A stretch of 64,000 bases of DNA from Ryuthela nishihirai (taxonomy: Eukaryota > Arthropoda > Arachnida > Araneae > Heptathelidae): NCBI GenBank assembly GCA_038380435.1, contig JAWZYU010000034.1, forward strand, positions 25,275,404-25,339,403, read 5' to 3'. A model generated the notes under the pieces. The model ran no database searches and had not been told where the DNA came from. It saw only the letters and a list, made by a program, of their open reading frames with translations. The position numbers and the translations under genes are program-made. Positions 56,852 through 64,000 of the stretch are shown one piece after another (position 1 is the stretch's first letter; the number at the start of each line of letters is the position of its first letter).

Positions 56852-57124
56852 GTAGATGAAATTTCTTTTGATGTTGAGTGGGGTCTTAAACGGTTCAATC
56901 ATTTACTAAAGCATATATAGTTTTATAACCTGTAAAGCCATTTTACTTTCTTTATTCTACTTATAAATTAGTTAAATATTTAATTAGGTCTTTTGCTCGA
57001 GCTAGCAACGGTTAAATTTTTTCCACATTCGAGTGTTTACTCCCCGTGGAACATTTTTTTGCACTGACTGTAGGTAAAATTTCCATATATGTGAATAAAT
57101 ATATGATTTTTATTGGACAAACTC

Positions 57125-57420
57125 TGTATAAAGAAGAATATTAGTAATACTTTAAAAGTATGTATCTGGGGAAAATGTGATACTTTAAAAATGTAATACT
57201 TTAAAAGTATGTATCTGGGGAAAATGTAATACTTTAAAAGTATGTATCTGGGGAAAATGTGATACTTTAAAAGTGTAATACTTTAAAAGTGTGTATCAGG
57301 GGAAAATGTAATACTTTAAAAGTATGTATCTGGGGAAAATGTGATACTTTAAAAGTGTAATACTTTAAAAGTGTGTATCAGGGGAAAATGTAATACTTTA
57401 AAAGTATGTATCTGAGCAAT
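57125..57420. repeat. Minisatellite in leader intron 3
   Basis: Alternating copies of AATACTTTAAAAGTATGTAT + CTGGGGAAAATGT and close variants (about 32-33 bp, with a higher-order ~65-bp period) within intron 56852-57497. Confidence 0.88.
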
Positions 57421-57497
57421 ACAGCATTATAACTTCAGTTCTAAGATAAAAAAACACGTAAAGTACTGCATATTCTGAGAATAAATTATCTATCTAG

Positions 57498-59903
57498 GTC
57501 TGTCGAGTCCTTCAACGCTCCAGGACCATCCACTACAGTCAGACCTGCTGCAGCAGCACCTTACTACACCGTTGTGAACACACGCCACTACAACTCCGCC
57601 AAGTTTCGCACACAATTTATCTCAATGAGTGTGCGGCTTGGCGGAATGGAGGATGTGGAACCTTATAATTTCCTCCCGGTCCTGCACGACCTACATGAGA
57701 AAATGTTGACCGACATCGTCCCCACAGGGGAGTATAGCCATGTTCGGTTGTGTTTACGCTCCCGGGATTTGAAAAACCCCGTCAACCTGGCACTAATTCG
57801 GCGTAATGCCCTGACGGGGGAGAGATTCATGGCTGCACTAGACAAAGTAGTGCAGTCAAATGAGTCTCTTGGTCCCGGGAGCGAATTGGAGTTTGACTTC
57901 GTTTGTGCCAACCTGGATAGGGTCGGCAGCGGTGGAGGTATTGGCAGACGTGCAGGACCAGAAAAACGCAGCCTCGTGGATGTCCAGTCTTTCGCCCGCA
58001 GGAAGGGTAGCGTCCGAAGCATCATCAATAGAGACGGAATCTGTCTTGCAAGGGCTCTCGTCGTCGCACGAGAGCTTTGCTTAAAAAATAAAGGCCTGGC
58101 AAACACTTACACCATAATCAGCAACTACCGCTACCCTTTACAACGCCAAGAAGCTCGTCAACTTCACTTGGATGCGGGTGTACCTGAGGGTCCCTGCGGA
58201 CTCCCGGAAGTTCAGCTTTTCCAGACGTACCTGACTCATTTCAGGATTATAGTTTATTCTGCTGACGACGCCTTCCTTCCCATCTTCATTGGTCCAGAAG
58301 GAGGGGACAACCTTTATTTGTTGTTTAGTGCAGGGCATTACGACGTGATTACTAAACCATCAGGGTTTTTTGGGGTTAGGCAGTTCTGCCATAAGTGTCT
58401 AAAGGGGTTAAATACAGAGGGGCACGTTTGCAAGGGAACCTGCAACAGGTGCCTGTCAGTCGATGTGCTTCATACAGGGGAGCTGTTGCTTTGCACGGTA
58501 TGCTGTGTGTATTTGCGCGGGGCTGAATGCTTTCAGGCGCACCTGCTGAAGGCATGTCAGACACGGCATCGCTGTGTTAAGTGCATTAGCATTTACGACC
58601 CTCTGAAAAAGCACGTTTGCAAGGCTGACACCTTAAAATTCGTCGAGCCCTGCAAAATTGACCCTGTCGGTCAGACTTACCTCTACTTTGACGTAGAGAC
58701 TGTGCAGTGTGCCGACGGGTTGCTAAAACCGATACTATGTGTGGTCACATACCAAGTGGACGACGAGTGGGTCTATGCTTCATCCCCGGAAACGGACGCC
58801 TTTATGGATTGGATTCTCGCTGAAGAACGCCCCGGAGTTCAAAGATTCAAGGACGCCACAGTCCTCGCACATAATCTGAAAGGCTTTGACGGCATGTTCA
58901 TCATTAGTTATCTGTACAGAAAATTTTTAAAACCAGATCTCGTGTTCGATGGATCCAAGATTTTAGGTATATTTTTACCTGGCCTTAAAATAAGGTTCAT
59001 CGACACGTTGTCCTTTATTCAGGCTCCTCTTCGATCATTCACGAAGACCTTCAACTTGGAGACGGTGAAAGGCTTTTTCCCCTTTAAATTCGTGAAGGAG
59101 GAAAATCTACAATATACAGGACCCATCCCTGATCGGCTTTTTTTCCAGCCGGAAGACATGGAGCCTGAAACTCTGTCAGCATTCAACAAGTGGTATGCCG
59201 CAGCAAGCCTTGAACCCTGGGATTTTCAACAACAGCTTCTGTATTACTGCAAGGCAGATACAGAGTTGTTGCGGCGAGGCGCCCAAGCTTTCCGCAAGGA
59301 ATTTTTAAATCTCACAGGCGTAGACCCATTTGCGCGTGACCTGACTATTGCCGGCGCTTGTCTTCGAATTTTCCGTGGGAAGTTTCTGCAAAAGAATACC
59401 CTCGGTGTGTGTCCCGCCCAAGGGTATTGGGCGAGTAACGACCGGCAGTCCTTGAAAGCTCTCGCATGGTTAGAGTATGAGGCTTCCAAGGACAACATCG
59501 TAATTCAAACTGCGCGATCACCCGGAGGTGAGTATAAGATAGGGCAGTACAAATTGGATGGCGTGTGCCACAGTACCCGCTGTTATTACGAATTTTTAGG
59601 TTGTTACTATCATTGCTGCTTGAAATGTTTCAAACCTGAAAAAATAGATCAGCGCACGAGAAAGCCATTTGGTCTGCTAAACACCCGGACCATGGATCGT
59701 CTTGAGACCTTGAAAGTGCTGATGAACGGGTACACATGCAAAATTATGTGGGAGCACGAATTCGACGAGTTGATGCGCAAAAACCAGTCCGTCGCATTAA
59801 TTTATAAATCCGTCGAGCCTATCAGGCGTATAGGGGAACGTGACTACCTCTACGGAGGGCGCGTGGAGGTGTTCTCCATCTTTGCATCGGTTGTAGCCTT
59901 AAC
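57498..59903 (+). CDS. polB: Polinton protein-primed DNA polymerase B, main exon, first part
   Basis: The reading frame opens at the acceptor tatctatctag|G (57498); an in-frame GTG at 57574 is not needed as a start. In order: an OTU-like cysteine-protease region (DGICLARAL at about 58033, GHYDVI at about 58333), a Cys/His-rich zinc-binding region (58380-58620), the 3'-5' exonuclease with motifs YFDVET (about 58684), HNLKGFDGMF (about 58870) and YYCKADTE (about 59242), and a nuclease-like segment with EFLGCYYHCCLKCF (about 59590). It ends with YGGRVEVF near 59850-59870. A -1-type frameshift follows between about 59865 and 59904; beyond it this frame runs as non-homologous sequence to a stop at 60156. 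Confidence 0.92.
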
Positions 59904-61235
59904 TACGTTGATTACAACAGCCTGTACCCTTATGTTTGCAAGAAGGCTCCATTCGGTAAAGGTCACCCGGTTCGGATCACCTCCGATTTCGCCACGGACC
60001 TCGACCACTATTTTGGCATTGCACACGCCACACTGTTACCCCCCGACGGTTTATTCATCCCTGTACTGCCCTATAGGTGTAATGGGAAGCTGCTTTTTCC
60101 CCTTTGTAGGATCTGTGCGGATGGACAGCTGGCACCCCCTTGTTGGCACACCGTGAACCAGCGCGCATTGACAGGATCTTGGCCTACGTTCGAAATTTAC
60201 GCTGCGTTGCGTGCTGGCTACAAACTTCTCCAGTTCCACGATGTGTGGCACTTTAATACCATCCTGCAATACGATCCTACAACAAAAAAGGGAGGTGTCT
60301 ATGCTGGGTACATAGACACTTTTCTGGGACTGAAGCAGCGCTACTCCGGGTTTCCCCCTGACGTGCAGACCGAGGAGCAAAAGGAAGCCTTCTGTGAGGC
60401 CTTCTTCCAGGCGGAGGGGGTTCGGATCCTCCCCTCGGAAGTTGAAAAAAACAACCTTAAGCGAACTCTTTCCAAGGTCTCGCTTAATTCGTCATGGGGG
60501 AAGCATGCGCAGAACATGAGTCGAACCCAGCCGACCATTGTGAGTTGTCCTGTCAAGTACATGGAGCTCTTGACGGACGCATCGCTAGTCATCACTGACG
60601 TCGCTGTTATCAGTGATCAGGCCGTGCTTGTCACGCACAAGCCGGCGGAGTCTGCCACTCCAGCGAACACCCGTGGAAGCCTGATTCTCGCCGCAATGGT
60701 GACGAGTCACGCCCGACTAAAGCTGTACGAGCTTCTATCGAAATTAGATAGTCGTGCATTGTACTCGGATACTGACTCAGTAATTTATACAACGTCTCCT
60801 CGCGACACCTACACACCACCACAACATCCCTTTCTCGGAGGTCTCGTAGATGAAATTTCTTCAAAGTACGGCTCCGGTGTACACATCACTGACTATGTCA
60901 GCGCCGGGGCCAAAAGTTATGCCCTTCGGCTGAGCAACGGGGATGAAATTCTTCGCGCCAAGGGCATATCACTCACGAAGAAAAACCGGTGCACATACAA
61001 TTTTGAACTTCTAAAATCCATGGTGCTAGGGAACTCCCCAGCCAGCGAGACCTTCGAAGTCCCTTTCAATGTAATTCGTAATAAAGTGGATGGGTCACTT
61101 ACGAATAAGCCCATGGTGAAAAGGTTTAAGGCTAACCTCGATAAGCGGTATCTCAGCCCGGGTTCGACTCTCACTGTACCTTATGGTTACAATGACCTGG
61201 GCCTGGATACCCTTATCCAACTCATGGATGAGTAA
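59904..61235 (+). pseudogene. polB: Polinton DNA polymerase B, palm domain, shifted frame
   Basis: Frame 3 takes over at about 59904. Polymerase motif A (D-x-x-S-L-Y-P) is at 59910-59933, the finger region follows, motif B (K-x2-S-L-N-S-x2-G-K) at about 60470-60505 and motif C (YSDTDSV) at about 60763-60783. The C-terminal FKANLDKRYL part runs to the stop at 61233. All catalytic Asp residues are present, so the only clear lesion is the frame break upstream of motif A. An ATG at 60153 could start only a fragment without exonuclease or motif A. With the leader exons the gene would encode about 1,400 residues, within the range of large Polinton polymerases. Confidence 0.92.
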
Positions 61236-61239
61236 ATGC

Positions 61240-61500
61240 ACAGTTTTTATTTATTATTGCACACTAATGTATTATTGTAAACTAATTTATTATTTATTAT
61301 TGCATCTTCATTTATTATTTATTTATTATTGCATCTTCATTTATTATTTCAGTGTGCATAGTATTACAACTTTATTTCGTTGCTCACTTTATTTCGTTGC
61401 TCACCAATGTACATATTATTTCATTACACGCTTTATTTATTTCACTGCACACTTTATTTCAATGTTCCTAGTGAACCTTAGTATTTCACACGTAATGACC
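61240..61500. repeat. TTTATT/TTGCA-rich low-complexity block
   Basis: Imperfect repeats of TTTATTATTGCATCTTCA and TTTATTTC(A/G)TTGC follow the polymerase stop. Probable 3' UTR. Confidence 0.7.
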
Positions 61501-61601
61501 CAGCACTGAGGCGTCGTCAGCTTTTGAATTATTGTATTTAACTTATTGTATTTAAAACTACAGCGGATCTGTCATGTAAATTATTGTCTGTGAATTGTTT
61601 C

Positions 61602-61637
61602 AATAAAAAAGGTTTAAAAAAATCCGTCTCTTTATTT
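61602..61637. terminator. Convergent polyadenylation signals
   Basis: AATAAA at 61602 serves the plus-strand polymerase gene. On the minus strand AAATAAA (plus TTTATTT, 61631-61637) could serve the minus-strand gene cluster. The two transcription units meet here about 30 bp apart. Confidence 0.6.
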
Positions 61638-61713
61638 CTCAGAACTGGAAGACACTATGGTGGTAGAAAGCAAGAGGTAACTTTGTTTTTTCAGGTGCTC
61701 CGTAAGTCTTATC

Positions 61714-61859
61714 AGTGATCTGCGCTCAGATGTACGCGCGCTGCTCCCCTCCAAGTCTCGCTGCTGCAGCAGCATTCTCATTTCCCCGCCCATCGACACT
61801 AACGCCCTCTGCTGTACTACTGAGTGTAGCAGCACACGTACATCTGAGCGCAGATCACT
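61714..61859. repeat. 23-bp perfect inverted repeat, 100-nt spacer
   Basis: AGTGATCTGCGCTCAGATGT+ACG at 61714-61736 pairs exactly with 61837-61859. It lies between the convergent transcription units and could form a long stem. A minus open frame 61871-61632 (79 codons) runs through it but has no recognised family. Confidence 0.85.
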
Positions 61860-62043
61860 TCCGGATGTCAAGCATTGAATGAACCATCAGTGTGAAAACA
61901 TTGAATGGGAAGAGACGTAAAAATGGCAAAAGGCAAATTATCAGTTTTACTTTCTTTTATTGGATACAGATTTTTAATACATTGTTTTGAACACAAGTCT
62001 TCAAGCACACAAGTCTTGGAAAGTTTTTTTTTTACAGATATTT

Positions 62044-62328
62044 TCAATACGCCGTCCACTCGGATAATTTTCTTTTCTTACGCCGGATGGGAACAGCAAT
62101 GTCTTTTGGGGGCCGCTCTTCAGCTATATGATTTCTGGGAATGTTGACTTTTACTTCCTGTGGAGTGTCAAGCTGTTTTGAGAATAACAAATAATTTTTC
62201 AAAGCAGTCAGATACTTTTCAGACTTATCGTCAGCATCACCAGACTCTAATATTTTCTTCATCTCTGAGTCTAAATCACACACTTTTTTTCTTATGTTTC
62301 TCCTCTGCACTGCTTTCACTGAAATCAT
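62044..62328 (-). CDS. Polinton hypothetical protein, 94 aa
   Basis: Charged protein (KKVCDLDSEMKKILESGDAD ... PIRRKKRKLSEWTAY) with a predicted helical middle and a basic tail that looks like a nuclear-localisation signal. Its ATG overlaps the stop of the upstream gene (ATGA, 62328-62325), which supports it being a real gene of the cluster. No family recognised; a minor virion or core protein is possible but unsupported. Confidence 0.6.
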   Translation of the reverse strand: MISVKAVQRRNIRKKVCDLDSEMKKILESGDADDKSEKYLTALKNYLLFSKQLDTPQEVKVNIPRNHIAEERPPKDIAVPIRRKKRKLSEWTAY

Positions 62329-62735
62329 TTTTTTCTAAATAACGAGACCAGTAGGGGGAGGGCAGCAGTCAATAGTGGTATAATGAACCCTGAACCACGC
62401 TGCAGGAGATGCTTCTTGTGGCGTAAAGATGCACGTTTGGACGCTAGACTCCTTATGACCGTCTTGTGCTGGCGTAAATTCTTTAATACTCTGTGGGAAA
62501 CAGGTATATTTCCTTTTAAGAAATTGGAACACACTTCACATAACGCATACATCTGGGGGTCAGAGATGTGCTTCATCAGAGCTGTACGCTGCTTTCCCCC
62601 TAGCTTTGGTAAGCACTGAAGGAACGGACCTTGAGATTTAACTTTCATTTGGAACGTAAAGTATTTCGGGTTCTTCTGATGGAAGAATCTTTGCACGGAG
62701 CCTTTCACTGTCCAACGTTCTGGGATGAAGGTCAA
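62325..62735 (-). CDS. Polinton hypothetical protein, 136 aa, hydrophobic C-terminus
   Basis: The N-terminal half has WTVKGSVQRFFHQKN. The middle contains ALMKHISDPQMYALCEVCSN and a basic stretch (LASKRASLRHKKHLLQRG). It ends with a hydrophobic helix GFIIPLLTAALPLLVSLF then RKK. A basic segment followed by a membrane-active helix recalls small core or membrane-lytic virion proteins of adenovirus-like elements (protein X/VI type), but this is an analogy only. It overlaps the ATPase 3' end by 98 nt and the next gene by ATGA. Confidence 0.65.
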   Translation of the reverse strand: MTFIPERWTVKGSVQRFFHQKNPKYFTFQMKVKSQGPFLQCLPKLGGKQRTALMKHISDPQMYALCEVCSNFLKGNIPVSHRVLKNLRQHKTVIRSLASKRASLRHKKHLLQRGSGFIIPLLTAALPLLVSLFRKK

Positions 62736-63264
62736 TACACAAATAACCGCAGGTTACCTGTGTAGCCAGTCTATAGGCATCCGTCAGGAGTTTAGATTGA
62801 TGGGGGTACACTTGTCTCGCCAGGTGGGTTATTTGTGAAGCATCCCGACAATTGCGAAATAAAAACATGTAGTGAGCATTGAGCGATATAGTCCTCGAAT
62901 GTCTTCCCTTTAAAAACAGATTTTGTAAGATCAGGACAATCGTGATATTTTTATGATGACCACCACGAATAAACAATTGTGATATGCGCTCACTGGCTAC
63001 AGACTGTTCCATCAAGTCATCCAGTACCAGAAGTGTAGGTCTGTGAGGATCAAATTCCAGATCCGTAGGTAGTCCTTCATAAAATTCCACCGTTTTCTTG
63101 AAGGGTTCAAAGGCAGGCTGCCACTCACTGTAACAGTAAATGACACGCTGGGGTGGGGGTTCGAATACTTGAGCTGCTTCTTTGATGAGTTTCAGAGTGA
63201 AAGTCGTCTTCCCACACTGTGAAGGTGCTGCAATTATAATATTTGAAGGAGTGCGGAGAGCCAT
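62638..63264 (-). CDS. Polinton packaging ATPase (FtsK/HerA type)
   Basis: 208 aa. Walker A APSQCGKTT at residues 13-21, Walker B LLVLDDL at about 78-84, and a sensor-like region ITIVLILQNLF. The family is the genome-packaging ATPase shared by Polintons, virophages and adenovirus-like viruses; it would drive DNA into the capsid. Length is typical. It starts 25 nt after the protease stop. The frame appears intact. Confidence 0.93.
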   Translation of the reverse strand: MALRTPSNIIIAAPSQCGKTTFTLKLIKEAAQVFEPPPQRVIYCYSEWQPAFEPFKKTVEFYEGLPTDLEFDPHRPTLLVLDDLMEQSVASERISQLFIRGGHHKNITIVLILQNLFLKGRHSRTISLNAHYMFLFRNCRDASQITHLARQVYPHQSKLLTDAYRLATQVTCGYLCIDLHPRTLDSERLRAKILPSEEPEILYVPNES

Positions 63265-63289
63265 CGCACCACCATGCAGTCGTTAAAGT

Positions 63290-63679
63290 CTACTCGACAC
63301 GTGTAATCACGATGCAGTACTGTGGGAAGAGTCGAACCACACGATCTTTTAACAGGAAATACAGACAGTGAGCCCCACAAGTGTCTCCCAGGGGGTCCTG
63401 CAGAGGTATCGAGGAGTGTAAGACGTGACGTATGCCTAGTCGACTATAGTATTCTTGCATGGAGGCATCGGGACTCGTACCCAGGGGATCAAAGTGATCC
63501 ACTTGCACTCCTTTCTTGTAAACCGCTATCCAGTGGGTTCCAGGCAGGGAGGACGGATCGGTATTGTAGATAAACAAGGCTTCTGACTGATTGATTCTGT
63601 GAGGTAGTCTGTCACGGGGGAACACTCCGAGACTTGTGGGTAACATCGAAAGGATGGATTCTAGCTGATAGGAATTCAT
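63290..63679 (-). CDS. Polinton adenain-like cysteine protease
   Basis: 129 aa with a catalytic set in the order of the adenovirus protease family: His in GTHWIAVY, Asp in VDHFDPLG, Gln in IPLQDPLG and Cys in DTCGAHC. It would process virion precursor proteins. The ATG overlaps the capsid gene stop (ATGA, 63679-63676). Shorter than adenovirus protease but usual for Polintons. The frame is intact. Confidence 0.93.
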   Translation of the reverse strand: MNSYQLESILSMLPTSLGVFPRDRLPHRINQSEALFIYNTDPSSLPGTHWIAVYKKGVQVDHFDPLGTSPDASMQEYYSRLGIRHVLHSSIPLQDPLGDTCGAHCLYFLLKDRVVRLFPQYCIVITRVE

Positions 63680-64000
63680 GAGCTGTAGTCAAACAGGACT
63701 TTACGGTCCAATGGGATTTCCAACAAATTCTGGTACTCGGCATACAGGATCACAGTGACCGATGCGGGTAGCGGCTTGGCAAACTTTAATTCGACTCTCA
63801 CACTCCCACTCTTTATTAAAGAAAATACTTGATTGCATTCACGTTGCTCGGGGGTCAATTGGAATCCGAATAATGTAAAACCTTCTCCATAGGCTTTTCG
63901 CGATAAGTTAATACCGCTATCGGATTTCCAGGCGTCCACAGCTTCCAATAATCCTTGGTAACAGCGGAGATAGCGCCCATTCGCAAAGTCGGGGGTGTAG
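63676..64000 (-). CDS. Polinton major capsid protein, C-terminal part
   Basis: Open to the window edge. It contains NLSRKAYGEGFTLFGFQLTP, SLIKSGSVRVELKFAKPLP and VILYAEYQNLLEIPLDRKVL, ending FDYSS. This is the C-terminal end of the second jelly roll of Polinton/adintovirus major capsid proteins (the family often listed as F54H12.2-like). The N-terminal part lies beyond 64000. Confidence 0.9.
   Translation of the reverse strand, partial: YTPDFANGRYLRCYQGLLEAVDAWKSDSGINLSRKAYGEGFTLFGFQLTPEQRECNQVFSLIKSGSVRVELKFAKPLPASVTVILYAEYQNLLEIPLDRKVLFDYSS

Larger units (their letters stand above)
53721..64000. mobile_element. Polinton/Maverick (adintovirus-like) element, left 10.3 kb
   Basis: Starts with AGTAGTTTGTTACCACCCGG (Polintons begin 5'-AG) and continues past the window. 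The gene set is diagnostic: protein-primed DNA polymerase B on plus; packaging ATPase, adenain-type protease and double-jelly-roll capsid on minus. Integrase and the right end are not in view; by analogy the whole would be 15-20 kb. The 6 bp before it are AAGGTG (53715-53720), which should recur after the right end. The polymerase is frameshifted, so this copy is likely defective although its virion genes look intact. Confidence 0.92.

Noticed and set aside
57663..58106. Minus open frame of 147 codons opposite the polymerase
   Set aside because: Shadow of the polymerase coding strand; no family signature.
59868..59898. GT...AG pair at the polymerase frameshift as a possible intron
   Set aside because: Only about 31 nt, below the minimum for animal introns.
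61868..62059. Minus open frame of 63 codons after the 94-aa Polinton gene
   Set aside because: No ATGA-type linkage or convincing composition; could be 3' UTR of the cluster.

Overview
This window is nuclear DNA of an animal, most likely an arthropod. The evidence is split host exons with GT-AG introns, tRNA-derived SINEs, Tc1, hAT and LINE families, and an AT-rich background. I cannot name the species.

One host gene runs along the minus strand for almost the whole window. Eight exons (53177-53035, 47594-47551, 34195-34027, 23378-23264, 20679-20427, 10431-10242, 3138-2962, 1102-949) join in frame into 415 codons of an alpha-1,6-fucosyltransferase (FUT8)-like protein. In order they encode a membrane anchor, a coiled-coil stem, a cysteine-bearing segment and the fucosyltransferase fold with HVRRTDK. 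The first exon and the C-terminal exons (SH3 part) are not seen. The 5-14 kb introns are filled with nested repeats.

Repeats by region: 1-10 kb holds RTE-like and other LINE pieces, SINEs, a 45-bp minisatellite and a perfect hairpin. From 11 to 19.2 kb there are two copies of a LINE whose ORF1 has an FP-like C-terminus; one copy is split by a TIR element (14016-18000) that itself carries a 5'-truncated RT-RNase H LINE, and by a hAT MITE. From 24.5 to 31 kb there are two dead Tc1 elements, one invaded by a 2,494-bp Polinton-derived element with a perfect 6-bp target duplication. From 32 to 53 kb lie palindromic MITEs, degenerate satellites, three further DNA transposons, LINE fragments and many SINEs.

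From 53721 to the right edge lies the left 10.3 kb of a Polinton/Maverick (adintovirus-like) element, apparently in an upstream intron of the fucosyltransferase gene and cutting a SINE. It has a ~1.2 kb terminal repeat starting AG, a TATA/Inr promoter, and a plus-strand protein-primed DNA polymerase B gene with OTU-like, zinc-finger, exonuclease and polymerase regions. On the minus strand are two small unknown proteins, a packaging ATPase, an adenain-like protease and the major capsid C-terminus. The polymerase gene appears to have a spliced leader of three small phase-2 exons with mutually related introns, and it carries a frameshift just before polymerase motif A, so this copy is probably not autonomous. 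The minus-strand genes are open and tightly packed with ATGA overlaps.
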